DNA of 64,000 nucleotides from Gordius sp. MW1 (lineage: Eukaryota; Nematomorpha; Gordioida; Gordea; Gordiidae): positions 4,588,001 to 4,652,000 of the forward strand of contig OZ038532.1 of assembly GCA_964036665.1 (NCBI GenBank), in the 5' to 3' direction. The notes beneath the pieces were generated by a model that saw nothing but the letters and a program-made list of their open reading frames with translations, did not search any database and was not told the DNA's origin. Position 1 is the stretch's first letter; every line of letters begins with the position of its first letter. Shown in pieces: positions 12,221 through 25,800 of this stretch. Made by a program: the position numbers and the translations under genes.

Positions 12221-12530
12221 ATAAGAGATCTGCGAAGGGTCGTTTTTAGGAGGGCGGTCCCCCTGTACCCTGTGAAAATCTCAGGCCCGCCCAAGCCGTC
12301 AGTAACATTTTTTTTGCACCTTGGGCCATCCGTACCCTTTTGAAAAACTTTTAGGCCCGCCCGGGCCCGTCTCTAATTTTTTCCATGCAGTTCAGGCACG
12401 CCCGCCTGTAGGCCCCAGCCCATTAATAAATCTAAAATTTATGCAACATATAGCCATTTTACAAAAATAATAAGATATACCGAGCAATTGAATAAGTGAA
12501 TATTTTTAATGGCTTGACTGTAATCCACAC

Positions 12531-13503
12531 TTGAAATCTGCACGGGAAGGCCCGGCTCGCGGGCGGGTACGGACGGGCTTTGTATCATAAAAATTTTAAC
12601 GAGCCGGGCCCGGACTGGCTCAAAAATTAATGGAACGGGCTCGGGCGGGCCTGATATTTTTTAGCGAACTTGAACGGGCCTGACATTTTATAAAGGGAAT
12701 TGAACGGGCCTGAGATTTTGTAAACGGTCATGGAATGACAACCGTCCTTAAAAGTTAAACAATTATATAATAAAATTTTTATTAAATAGATAGTTTATTA
12801 ATTGAAGAATTTTTCTAATATAATTTCGTAACATCTAATTTTTGTATATCTTGTAGCATTCATTCATTTTTCAACCTCGAAATTTGACTTCAAAACATTT
12901 TTAATAATTGTTTTATTTACTATAAATTTTGGTTTAAATAAATTAAGATAGTAGCTTCGTATATTCTATTATAATTAAGTTTAATTCCTTATTCGTTAAT
13001 GCACAAAATTTTTAGTGTTTAATTTTTTCATAAACTTCTCATTGTTGAATTATTTTAAATTTTTAACAAATTTTATTGCTTTAGAATTATTAGTGCCATA
13101 TAATTCAATAAATATCTACTAATTTATAACTTAGACGTATTAACTGAAATAAATTAATCAAATCAATGTAAATTGCTTATTGAAAGTTGAATATTCTCAT
13201 GAAGTTTTATTAAACTATTTGAGTTAAATGGGAATACTGAATTGTACCTTCTTAGGTAACTTAAATTAAGCAAATAAAAGTGAATTTTGTAAAAAGTTAA
13301 ATATTTTTATAAAAATTATGAACGGGCTCGGGCGGGCCTGACGTTTATTTAAATGGGTTCGGACGGGCGAAAAAAATTCACGAACGGGCTCGAACGGGCC
13401 TGATGTGTTAAGAAAAATTACGGGCGGGCTCGGACGGGCCTTGAAGTTTTCAAAACGAGTACGGGCGGGCCGACCTTCTAAAAACGGCCCTTTGCAGTCT
13501 CTA
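12531..13503. mobile_element. hAT-like non-autonomous element, family C (perfect TSD)
   Basis: Ends TTGAAATCTGCACGGG and (reverse complement of the right end) TAGAGACTGCAAAGGG. A perfect 8-bp duplication ATCCACAC flanks it (12523-12530 and 13504-13511). GC-rich subterminal blocks repeat GGGC(T/C)CGGACGGGCC, while the interior is AT-rich and non-coding. Length 973 bp. The minus-strand open frame at 13266-13637 is within the element and not a gene. Confidence 0.88.
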
Positions 13504-13909
13504 ATCCACACCTTAAAAAGATAGTTTTTTATTAATAACTCGAGTTTTGTGATTTGTGTCAACAATTCAATTTTATTATTAACCCTGATTTTTTTATACA
13601 ATAATGGGGTTGGTAAAATTTTTTTAGAATTTATCATTTATATATTCGAATGAATGGTAAGGGTTAAAGATATTTGTGTAATTAGATATCCACATGATCT
13701 TAGTAATGCGCACAGTTCCTTCCATGTGTATTTTAATTTCTGGAAATTGGCAAAAGTCATTAAGATGCAATAAACCCCTAAAATACTAAATTTCTTAATT
13801 AGCATTTTATTCATTAATTTCAAATTGCTTTAAATACATTTTAAACTGTTATTAATTAGTTTTAAATAGTGAAGCTATTTTACTAAGTTATGTAAAAGTT
13901 TATTCATAT

Positions 13910-14363
13910 CAGAGACCAGATTTGCCCGGCCCGACCCGCTGCCAGCTGCCCGCCGGCCCACGGGCCGGGCCGGGCAACTGTCGTAAATTTTAACTTTCGG
14001 GCGGGCCCGGGCGGGCACCATAACAAGATTTGGGCAATTCGGGCTCAATTTTGTTTTTAAAATAATGTATTATATTGTTTTCTGTATATTTTGCCACTTT
14101 TTTAATTGTTTTATGTTTATTGATCCTAGTTCTCATTTTAAAAAAAAATCACAAATTAAGATAAAATTTTTAAAAAATTTAACTATATTAGTGCTAAAAA
14201 TTTTAAAACACACCATTTCGGGCCGGGCATTTCGGGTAGCTGGGATAATTCGGGCATTTTCGGGCGGACACATAGCAGGGTTCGGGTGGGCTCAGGGCAA
14301 ATTAATTATAAAATCGGGCCGGGCCGGGTTCGGGCAGAAAAATTCTATCAAATGTGACCTCTG
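13910..14363. mobile_element. hAT-like MITE, family C (perfect TSD)
   Basis: Starts CAGAGACCAGATTTGCCCGG; the right end reads, reversed, CAGAGGTCACATTTGATAG. A perfect duplication ATTCATAT flanks it (13902-13909 and 14364-14371). Ends of the form CAGAG with an 8-bp duplication fit hAT. Internal CGGGCC blocks match the other family C members. Confidence 0.92.
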
Positions 14364-14771
14364 ATTCATATTGTAAAATAAAATAAGGGACAATTGTTTA
14401 AAATCAATTTAGCACAAATTGCAAAATGAACGAACGTGACATGGAAGAGTGTACTTAAATAAGTTCAATGATTAAAAAATTAAAAACACCATTTCTATTT
14501 TCATATAGGATTTAAAGCCATCTATTATATTTTGTCATTATGACTTTTTTGCTTTAAACACTAAAAATCCATATTTAGGGAAAAAATTCAAAACATTTTT
14601 CTAGAAGCCCCTTTGTGGTCGGTAATTTTACTATAAATTTTAGGGCAGTTTAAAAAATATTAGGTCTGCCCGAGCCCGTTTCAAAGCTTGTTTAGCCCCC
14701 GAGCCGGGCGCGTCGCTTCAAAGCCCATCCGTTCCCGCCCGTGGTCCTAGCCTGCCCGTGCAGATCTCCAT

Positions 14772-15169
14772 TTTAAACACAATTTGTAATAATCATATTT
14801 TATTTAACTCCTGCTGTACAACAGTTTTTGATTACATTTTTCCCCGAGAAAATGCAACAGATTTATATTTTAATATTTCAGCCATAAAAACCATTTGCCT
14901 GGCTTGGAATTGGATACCACATCCTTTCTTTTTTACGGCTACTTCGCCTCATTCCATCTCATTTTTCTCTTCAAACAATTTTTATAATCTTATAATAGCA
15001 TATTTCCTACCTTTTATCGTGACCCTTATAAATTTAATTAAAAAATGTTGATGTTTTTAAAAAGGCAGTTTAATTGTTTAATAAACCATCAACATCAAAT
15101 CAACATTTTAAATCAAAATCAATAGGGATAAAGGTTTGAAAGTGTGGATTTCTTATTATAAAGACTTAA
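14772..15169. other. Upstream region of the PDZ gene
   Basis: AT-rich sequence between the nested transposons and the first recognised PDZ-gene ATG. The open frame at 14758-15051 is low complexity and starts inside the transposon end. Any promoter or 5' non-coding exon would lie here or further left; I cannot place a core motif. Confidence 0.4.
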
Positions 15170-16808
15170 ATGGAACAAAATTACGAAAGCAAAATGGTAA
15201 TCAGGGAAGTTACACTGACGTTGAATGAATCGCAAGCCAAGCATTTGGGATTTTCTTTGGTGGGTGGCGGAGGTCATAGCGTTTGTAAAGATAGGCGGTT
15301 ACTCAAAGGAATTTTTATCAAAACCATTTTACCGCATGGACTGGCTAAAAAATCGGGCAAACTATTTGAAGGTAACTAATTTACATAAATTACATTTTCT
15401 TTAATTCCTTCATCATAAGATTATAGTTAAGCTAACATTGTAGTTTATATTATGTATCACGAAATTTACGTGCCACGAATGACCACATTTGTAAAAAAAT
15501 GTATATTTAACAAAGATAAGAAACAATAATTTAGATAGTAAAAATATATAGCGTTTCCATTATTTATACAAGTGTATTTTCTAAGGTTTTCACTGAATTG
15601 TTGCTTAGCTGTCGCCATGAGTGTAGCAAGCCCTCTAAAATCAAGAATTCTTTAAAAGTATTATTAATCTTATGGCTAAAATTTCAATATAAAATTCATT
15701 TTGCTTCTCCCTAAATTATTATTGCCCCCTCTAATTCCAAACCCCATGGCTGTCGCCCTATTCTGTCGCCGGTTCTTTGACAATTAATATGCCTCGAATT
15801 TTTGGCAAGGCCTCAATTACGAGCATTAATTCTGGCTAAATAGATATTTAAAAATACCTTTATTTGTTCTTAGCGATCATAATTTTTTTATCTTCATTTA
15901 TCTTCATCATCTTTTAAACAACATTTGTCGATATATCTTACGTTTAGTAAATTGATAGTCTAAATTTTTTTTTAGCATTTTTTGGCATAAATCTACAAAA
16001 AGTATAATTCTAAAGAAATTCTTGTAAACCTATAATTAAAGTTAACTACTAAAGGTCACATGATCGTGGTAAGAGGACCGATTATATATTCTTCAAAAAA
16101 CAATTGGATAATTATATCCATGGGCGTAGCCAGGGAGGGAGGGGGGGGGGGGGAAATGACAAAAAATTTCAATCCCCCCTCCCCTAATTGAACTTTTGAA
16201 CGTCCCCCCCCCCACTTAATTCAAAACCTGGCTACGCCCATAGTTATATCTAAAAAGGGATTGTACTTTACTTGTACTTTACTAATAGTAAAGGTAAATC
16301 GTGAAACTATTTTAAGGGCAATCCAATACACGCATGTTGTCTAGTGGAAATTATAAATTCCAAATTATAAAGGGTCAAATTTACATTGGTCACAATTGTC
16401 ATAATCTAAAATAAAGGTGCGATTTTTTTGAAATTTTTCATTATACATAAAATAATAAAATTAAATAGATAATCAATTACTTTTTAACGGATTTTGTTAA
16501 CAGTCTTGACATTTTTTGTAGGTAATGTAAAAGTTATTTGCCCAAAACTCTAATTTAAATTTATTTTTTTCGACATTTACAATTAATAAAAGACATTACA
16601 TCCTCAATTTTAATCTTCTAACTATTTGAAACTTTAATATAATTGATATTATAATAATAGACCGTATAAATGTTTATCAAGGTGACGAAATTTTAGAAGT
16701 AAATGAAGTCGTAGTTAATGGAAAAAATCATAGAGAAGTTGCTCAAATGATAAAAACCTTCAAATCGCATCCTAGCATCAAATTTAAAGTTCGGACCCGA
16801 ATATTTGA
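15170..16808 (+). CDS. PDZ1-coding exons 1 and 2 of the PDZ gene
   Basis: Exon 1 (15170-15371) carries HLGFSLVGGGGHSV, the PDZ carboxylate-binding loop (GFSL type), and GIFIKTILPHGLAKKSGKL. Exon 2 (16661-16808) carries GDEILEVNEVVVNGKNHREV and the last strand IKFKVRTR. The intron interrupts in phase 1 between KLFE and RINVYQ. The pattern of GIFIKTILPHG...G.L..GDEILEVN is that of the first PDZ of the IL16/PDZD2 family. Confidence 0.9.
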
Positions 16809-19800
16809 GTAAAATTATTCTTTTTAAATTATTTTTTCAGCGCTTAAATAATATATTTTAAAATTTTGAAATGTTGAGCCAACTTGTAACAAACCAAAAG
16901 CTTTTACCCATGCTTTTTTCATAGTGTTACATTAGTTTAGTAATCTTTAAGGGCTTGTCTTAATATCAAATTCTGATTCAAATGGCGCGAATATATCTTT
17001 ATAAAATATCCGATTCAATTTCATGTGTCAAACTCGGTTGTAATTATTAATATTCTGTTTTTTGATAGTTAAAAACGTTTTTTGTTTATTTCAACTCTTG
17101 AGATTAAAAGCTGTCATGTTAGCTGTCTGAAATGTAAATCTGCTGTGAATTCGACGTTAAGACACGGCTATGTTATAACCCGTCCAACGATTTCTGCTGC
17201 GCAGCAAAATCTGATATTAAGACAAGCCCTAATATAACTGCCACTAAATAGCCTAAACATGACTTATGGGTCCTAGTTGTCGCGTGTCGGTTTCAATAAA
17301 ATTATGATTTGTATAAAATTTTGCCCTTTAAGATTTAATTTAAAGGTTGTGGTAAGCGGACATTTTTTGCTTGATATACGAATTATTCTCATAATTGATA
17401 AATGTTATAAGTTTTATTTATGATTTTTACAATTAGAGTAATTTATATGTTTATAGCAACAAAGAATCACGAATCGATGGAAAGTCAAATCAAAGATACA
17501 CGAGTAAACAAGTTAGATGCCTGAAAATATAATAAATTAGTATATATATGCATAAAAATTATTTTATAGAAAATTATTTAATTTAATTTTAGTTGGACAT
17601 TCTGCGAGTACTCATCAAAACTACACAGCTAACTATGATATAAAGGTGTTCACTGTTTCATATGTTATTTTAATATTTTCTTAAATTATTATTAGAAATT
17701 AGCACGCACTAATTTTTCAGAACCAAGAGCGAATTTGAGCCAGCAGATCAGGATACCCCTAACATCATCAGGTTTATATCATTTATGATTACCTAACTGA
17801 TAATAATAGCTCAGAGTTTGATGGAAAGATTACATATTATAACGCCTCCTAATATTGGTAATTTTGATCAAAAAGATTTGAAAGGCGATTTTCAAATGAG
17901 CGAAGTGTCATATAATTCAAGTATGTTGTCCACTAAACAGGCAATTCCTTGTGAATACAAAGAAGCACCTTGTCAATCGCTGGACCTAAAGTATAAATAA
18001 TGATTAATAAAAAAATTTATTGGCCTGTTTCACTATATTTTATTTTTTGAATTAAAATTTTATAAGTAAGTTTGACAATTATTTGCTAAGTTTGACAATT
18101 ATTTGCACCACATCTAGAGCTTTTCGTATTATTTTGCATAGTTTTTTTCTATATTGCGAGCTTGGCTAGATTGCAATTGTCATATTAGTGTTTTAGACAA
18201 AAAATTTGATAATGCTATTTCTTAATTTGGTGATTCCCATATTTTCTCCAACGCCCTTTAAGGTTAGAAATTTGACTTGTTGCCCCCCCCCACCTACATA
18301 AAGGGTATGCTGTTCAATTAAAAACGTGCCCCTTAATGTGGCCTCTTTCTTATATAATCTGGCCTAATCAAACGTAACTTCAATATACTTTTATTTAAAT
18401 TTTATTATATGATAATAATAGATAATAATAAAATATATTAATATACACCAATCACTGAAATATATTGTCAATAACGGTATAAACTTAGAATATCTAGCAT
18501 TACGTTTCTTCCGATTTTCAAAAGTTAAACTTTTCATAGTAACTTAAGGGAGGATATCGCCCTGTAAAAGAGTACATCAGAACAAGGATCTAAATACAAA
18601 TAATATTCAATTAGCTTTGCTTCACAAAGTGCCGCCTCGAGGATTAAAGGGAACGTTTGAGCATACTTTTTCATATAACGCTAAATAATACCATATAGAC
18701 TAGTAAACAGCTGATATTTATTATATAATAGTGTAGGCCGCCATCATGGTGCACATGTCAACAGAATTTAAACTACTTATTTTGTTGAGCTGTCTTGAGC
18801 TTATAACATAAAAAGGCCCTTCAATGGATAAAACCTACAAAGCTTTATAAATATACTGATTGCTGATCAAATAGTTATTGGTGAAAATATTTTGGCGTCA
18901 CTTATAAAGTTTATATCTGTTATAGATGCATTGCATTAGTAACTTGTGAGAAATTCAGTTTTCATGTTTAGTCTTTTGTAAGTGCTTCTAGTAGCACAAT
19001 TGGTCATATAAATGTATAGGCGCATACATGGGCGTAGCCAGGGAGGGGGGCCACCCCCCCCCCTAAATGGCGAAAAAAAAAATTTTCAATGCAAAAAGCC
19101 TTTAAAATTAAAAAAAAAAATAAGTTTTGCCCCCCCCCCCTAATTGAACTTTTTAATGTTTCGCCCTCCCCCCCCCCTAATCCAAAACCTGGCTGCGCCC
19201 ATGGGCGAATACCCAAAATAGAGACTATATACCAATATATGGTATTATTAGCCCTTATAAAAAGAATACTGCTCTGATCAATATTAATTGCTATGCAATT
19301 TATGGGCTCGTTTTTTGGTGTCCGTTGTCCGTTGTCCGTCTACCCTCCCTATCTATTTGCATTGGGTATATTAGGTTATCGATTTTTTAAATTAATGCAT
19401 GAGAAAGAGGTGCCCCACCCCTCATCTCCCTCGCTGTGTTGTTTTTTAAATTAATGCATAAAAGGTGCCCCACCCCTCATCTCTATCTCCCTCGGTGTGT
19501 TATATATAAGATTTGTTAAATTATCTATTATATAATAAACATAAATAAAAGTTGTTTACTTTTAATTGCTATGCAATTTAACTAGTTATATAATAAACAT
19601 AAATAAAAGTAGTTTACTTTTAATTGCTATGCAATTTAACTAGTTTTTAGATAAAAGTTGTTTACTTTTAATGCTATGCGATTTAACTAGTTATATAATA
19701 AACATAAATAAAAGTTGTTTACTTTTTAATTGCTATGCAATTTAACTAGTTTTGGGGTTAGAATCCCGGAGTTTTTTTGACTCTTATGATTGTTCTTGTT

Positions 19801-22800
19801 ACTATCATTGATAATAAGAATTTTTGGCCGTCCGCTGGCTGCTGACCAATGAAAAAAATGACCATTGGCCAAAATGTGAATCGAAATTATTATTTTCGTT
19901 TTTTTTTTGACTATTATGATTGTTCCTGTTTCTACCATTGCTATTATGACTTTTTGGCCGTCCGCTGGCTGCTGACCAATGTTATATAATAAACATAAAT
20001 AAAAGTTGTTTACTTTTAATTGCTATGCAATTTAACTAGTTTTTGGGTTAGAATCCCGGAGTTTTTTTGACTCTTATGATTGTTCTTGTTACTATCATTG
20101 ATAATAAGACTTTTTGGCCGTCCGTTGGCTGCTGACCAATGAAAAAAATGACCATTGGCCAAAATGTGAATCCGAGTTTATTTTTTCGTTTTTTTTTGAC
20201 TATTATGATTGTTCCTGTTACTACCATTGCTATTATGACTTTTTGGCCGTCCGCTGGCTCCTGACCGATGGAAAAAATGACCATTGTCTAAAATGTGAAT
20301 CGAAATTATTTTTTTCGTTTTTTTTTGACTATTATGATTGTTCCTGTTCCTACCATTGCTATTATGACTTTTTGGCCGTCCGCTGACTGCTGACCAATGG
20401 AATAAAATGACCATTGGCCAAAATGTGATTCGAAAACTTTTTTTTCGTTTTTTTTTTTGACTATTATGAATTTATATCCGCTTTTACCGTGTCCTGGCTG
20501 CTGACCAATGGAAAAAAATGACCATTGGCCAAAATGTGATTCGAAAATTTTTTTTCGTTTTTTTTACTCTTATGAATGTATATCCTTTACCGTGTGCTGG
20601 CTGCTGACCAATGGAAAAAATTGACCATTGGCCAAAGTGAGCATCAAAATTTTTTTTCCGTTTTTTTTGGCTATAATTGACTTATAGAGTATCTGTTGGT
20701 ACTGACCAATAGAGAAAAAGTGACCATTGGCCAAATTTTTGATTTTTTTAATTAAAAATTGTTCAAATTCAACAAAAAATTTCTCCCAACAATTCTGCAA
20801 ATTCTTAACATTGTGTTGTTTTATAATATAATGTTTGTTAGACCCATAATCACTAAAGGCCATAAAAACTAATGTAATACGCAACTAGATGCAAACACTA
20901 AATCTATTTTAAATTAATGCATGAGAAAGAGGTGCCCCACCCCTCATCTCTATCTCATGCATAAGAGGTGCCTCACCCCTCATCTCTATCTCCCTCGGTG
21001 TGTTATATATAAGATTTGTTAAATTATCTATTATATAATAAACATAGATAAAAGTTGGCCAAAATGTGATTCGAAAACTTTTTTTTCGTTTTTTTTTGAC
21101 TATTATGAATTTATATCCACTTTTATTGTGTCCTGGCTGCTGACCAATGGAAAAAATGACCATTGGCCAAAATGTGATTCTAAAATTTTTTTTTCGTTTT
21201 TTCTACTCTTATGAATTTATATCCACTTTTACCGCGTGCTGGCTGCTGACCAACGGAAAAAATGACCATTGGCCAAAGTGAGCATCAAAAAATTTTTTTC
21301 CCGTTTTTTTTGGCTATCATTGACTTATAGAGTATCTGTTGGTACTGACCAATAGAGAAAAAGTGACCATTGGCCAAATTTTTGATTTTTTTAATTAAAA
21401 ATTGTTCAAATTCAACAAAAAATTTCTCCCAACAATTCTGCAAATTCTTAACATTGTGTTGTTTTATAATATAATATTTGTTAGACCCATAATCACTAAA
21501 GGCCATAAAAACTAATGTCTATATTTCAATGCAATTTAATATAGAAAAATTCAAATCTGTTTTGCAAATTTAAATTGAAATTTTTACATCAAAGGTCTTC
21601 GAAACAAATTAATCCCAATTCCATTAAACGTATATTAAAGAAACCTTTCACCATTTTTTAATACATTGTATTGTGACTACAATTCTTGCGGCATTTTGAT
21701 AAAATTTTTTTAGAATGAAGCCATAATTTAAATCGTAATAAAGAAATCAAATTATTAATTTATAATTTTATAAAACATGCCCTACATTTTTAAAATCTAA
21801 GAAAAAATATTTATAGTATCTAAAAAACTAAGATTTCCAAAAACGTTAATGGTATTATTGATCCAAATTCCACCGCTGAGTTGGTATTATTAGGGGGCGG
21901 GAGTGGAGGAGATGGAGAAAGGGAGAGAGATCATCCCTCAACCCCGCCTCACCGCTCGACAACCCAATAATAGCTTATGTTGGCGTGACCTTGATAATTT
22001 ATAAAAAAAACAACTAATCATACCCTCCACTCCCTCTCTCTCCCTTACCTTGATTAAAATTTTTGGTCGATCGCTATTTTAGCTTTGCTTCAAATTAAGA
22101 TTCCAACCTTCGTTCTGCAATATTCACGTAAGTAATTAAAATACTAATTTATAATTACTATTTCAATCATTTTAACATTTATTCGGCGAAGCCATATCAA
22201 GCCCTTGCTTACCTTATAATTATAACAAAGTTTAATGGATTTTTTAAATTAATGATAGTTTTAAGTTTTTGATTAAATCTTGATTGAAAAGAGTTTTTGG
22301 CGGTGCCTTGCTAATGTGAAGATAGCCCCAAGAAGATTTTTAGTAAGAATCTTAATAAAGAGCTAACCAAGAGAGATGTGACAATAACGGATCAAACGTC
22401 ATCATCCATAAAGATCAGTCTTTGGGGTATGATTAATGTTAGCGTTAGATTAGATTCCTTAAGTTCCTAAAATTAAGCAGGGTAATCAAGAATCCAAGGC
22501 GTTTAAATGTACTAAGCTAGTTAATTAATTGTTCTATAAATAGCGTAATTACTAAGTTAGATTGCAATTATAAATTAATACTAGGTTTATACTCAACTAC
22601 CTTCGTTTATTTTACAATATATAAAGTTGTAACAAATAAATATTCTCGATACCGTAAAACATAACCAATTTCTTAAATAAATATAACTCGCGCTTTTAGA
22701 AACATTCCCATGTTGTGTGCTTTTTTGCTAATTTTGATATGTATAGATAAATTTACCGATTAGTACCTCAGAGCCTCATTGGTTGAATATAAGATACTAA

Positions 22801-25800
22801 ACTAAAAAGACTGCATAAAATTTGAGAGGACTCTTATTATTTATCAAAGATCTTAAATATGATAGATAAACAAATAAACATACCAACATTGTCGATATGC
22901 AAGGCGACGTGCAAAGCATTGTTAAAATTAATTTAAAATACTTAAATCTAAAATTTGCCTCTAATTTAATAAGCACGTTATAGTTATAAATTAAAAAAAT
23001 AACGCACCTCGAAAATAAAACGTAGAAAAATGAATGAGTTATGTTTGTTTAAGACTCTGTCCAAATTTGTGGTTCTAAATAGGTGTTCTTTTTCAGCAAT
23101 GCAGATTAATAGCTTTTGCTCACTTTCACTTATCAAGAATATCGTTTTATATTTAATTTTCTTATAATTTCCTCGTCTTTAGGGTATTTTCGCTTTTCTC
23201 ATATTAACAACCTTTGACACCCATTAGTTAAAAAAACCTAAGTATGACCTTTTCCCCTAAAATAGAATTAGTAATAAATAATTCATTTGGTTAACATCGA
23301 TAATTACTGTATGCTCTCCCCTACAAAGGCCTATACCTCTACTTAAATGGTTCCCCGTGCCGCTACAAAGGCTGGCTCTACTAATGTGAGTTCGAATCCC
23401 GGAGAGGGCAATTTTTGTTAATTAAATCGAAAATTTGTATTAATAATTAACTAATTATTTTACATTTAATACCCCCCGCCTATAGGCATTCTCACCCCTT
23501 CCCACCTTTCTCGCCCATAAATTGCATAGCAAATATGATACATTTATACGGAGTGTAGATGAGTTCCCCCTTCTCTTCCCTCCTCCCCTTCCCCCTTCCC
23601 CCTTCCCACGAGGGCTGAAGGCCCGAGTTTTTATTCTAGCTAACAAAACTCGACTCTATAAAGTCTAGGACTTAAAGAATATACCGAGTTTATTAATGGC
23701 TTCTTGCTCATACAGTCTGATGGTGATCAATTAACTAATGGATGAAAGGCAGGATTAATGCTTCAATACATACATACATACATAGGTCCGCCCCGACTAA
23801 CAGTCGTTTTTTCTTAACGTTTACTCGGGTTAAGACGAGTGAGAGTCTACATCTTTAGAGATGTGTATGAGGGCCTATTGGACTAGATGTCACAATAGTA
23901 CAGGCATAGAGGTGCCGCAAGTCAGTAGGCAGCACACTCGGTTTATATAAAAAACATAAGTCAAACAAAAATTTACATACCAACTGCGGCAATTACTAAA
24001 GATAAGAGATAGTTTGCCTCGTTCGATTTCCCACTGGTACCTGCTTGATTCATCATCAGGCTGCGGAGGGAGGGCTTGGTGGTTTATGGATGGTAATCAA
24101 AATTTTTGGCGTGTTGGCGGGAAATTTGTAGGCTAGGTGATTGAAGGTAAACTTTTTCCAAGCGTTTCTGTCTAAGAAGATCGCGTCTAATTGGCCGGGT
24201 TGAAGTTCAATGCCGTTTAATTCTCTCGACGTGTTGTAGGTCCACGTTCCACGGCATTTCCGGTATCCTAATTGGGGGGGTCTCCACAGTAAAGTGGACA
24301 TGCAGAGGTTGGGGGAACCTCTCCGAAACTGGTGTGCTAAGAAGTTCCACTTAATAAAAGCCAAATGATAATGTTGAACAGCCGAGGCAAATTAAAGGCT
24401 ACGCTACGCACTTAAAGAAGACCCTAATGAGTATAGCAGGCATTAATCACAGCCATGCCTAACGGGGGGAAAGAATTCCTAAGTGTGGGATGATTTGGAT
24501 AGTGCCATAGAGACGGCGAAGTTGCCTTTGTTTAGTTATTTTGATATTCAATTTATATCTTATTAAAGAAAAATTTTAGTTACATATATTACTATGCAAA
24601 CACTTCCTTAACAAATATATCGTGGCCTTCAACAAGTTAGATTAGCCGTTATCATTTCAAAGCAAATTAAAACTAAAGTAATTTTATCAATTTTTTTCTC
24701 TTTAGCGGAGGCAAAATCCCAGATGTAACAAAGCCTCAATTTGCCAAAGGCAAAGCTTTTGTATAATTATTTTACCAAAATCGGTTCATATATATTATGA
24801 AATATTTTTGATATTTCTGTCAGTTTTATTTCTTGATAAGAAACAAGGTCTTAGTAACTACCATATCGACTTTCCTCAAAACACATTAATAAATTAGCCA
24901 AACATTTCTCTTCTTTTTTATATGTATTAAGTCCCACAGTAGTGGGGTTTGTTTTGATAAGCTTCTTCCATCTTGATCGAGCAAGCGCCATGTCTTTATT
25001 TGTCTTTGTAGTTTTAATGTATACTTACCATGTGACAGGAGGTAGGACTCTTCCTCTCTTCCCTTGCACCTACATATACAATATTTTCAGTTTTTACAAC
25101 ATTCGCTTTCCTTCTTATTATTTGACCTTATGCCTATTTTCGCTTATCAGGTCCACTATAGCTTGAATACCCATTTTTGTCCTAAGACATTCATTTGTCA
25201 TTTAGTTGAATTTTGTATCAGGGAAGCTTTATCGTATCATTCTTATCTCCGTGACTTGTTATAACTTTTCTTCCGTGGCGTTTAATGCCCATACTTCTAT
25301 AGAAAAGCACCGGTCATACAATGGATTTGCAAGCTTTGTTCTTGAACCATAGTGGCATCTTCTTGTCATACAATACAACAAATATACTTTGCTATTTAAG
25401 CCATCTTTTTTAACCAGGACATTGACTTCTGTTGCGCAACCTCCTTCTTGATATAACATCGAGTCGAGGTATGTAAATCGTCTTTGGCTATTTTAGATGG
25501 TCATCTATGGGGTGCCTGTAGCGTTTATTTCTATGTATATTGTTTTTCTATCGTTGACCTTACCATATCCAGCTTATATCTTTGACCACTTTTCGACTTC
25601 CTCGAACAGTTTCTCTTTTGTCTCTTCGCTTACTACTATATCATCGGCATAAAGCATACACCATGGCGATGATTGAATGTCTTTCGTTATCGTGTCCATA
25701 AATATATTATATAAAAAGGAACTTAGGTCAGATCCTGATGTAATCCAATTAACCGAAAGGGTTTAGAATCTCTAACTGTCTTTCTTCCTAACGCACGAAT

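Larger units (their letters stand above)
12224..14771. mobile_element. Outer hAT-like element with two nested insertions
   Basis: Left end AGAGATCTGCGAAGGG (about 12226) and right end with GTGCAGATCTCC (to about 14770) are inverted relatives. Both ends are followed inward by GGCCCGCC/CGGGC-rich blocks. Two related elements (12531-13503 and 13910-14363), each with its own perfect 8-bp duplication, lie between them. The simplest reading is one older element of roughly 1.1 kb into which two others jumped. I see no clear target duplication for the outer element, so its unity is an inference. Confidence 0.5.

Noticed and set aside
13266..13637. 123-codon minus-strand frame with GRPARTRFENFKARPSP
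   Set aside because: It lies inside a family C element and reflects its CGGGC repeats.
20048..21506. Open frames with repeated IGQQPADGQK-like peptides
   Set aside because: They come from tandem repeats whose period is not a multiple of three, shift frame between units and match no known domain.
23340..23420. tRNA-like B box (GTTCGAATCC) near 23390
   Set aside because: The T-arm bases do not pair and no A box or acceptor stem fits; at most a SINE relic.
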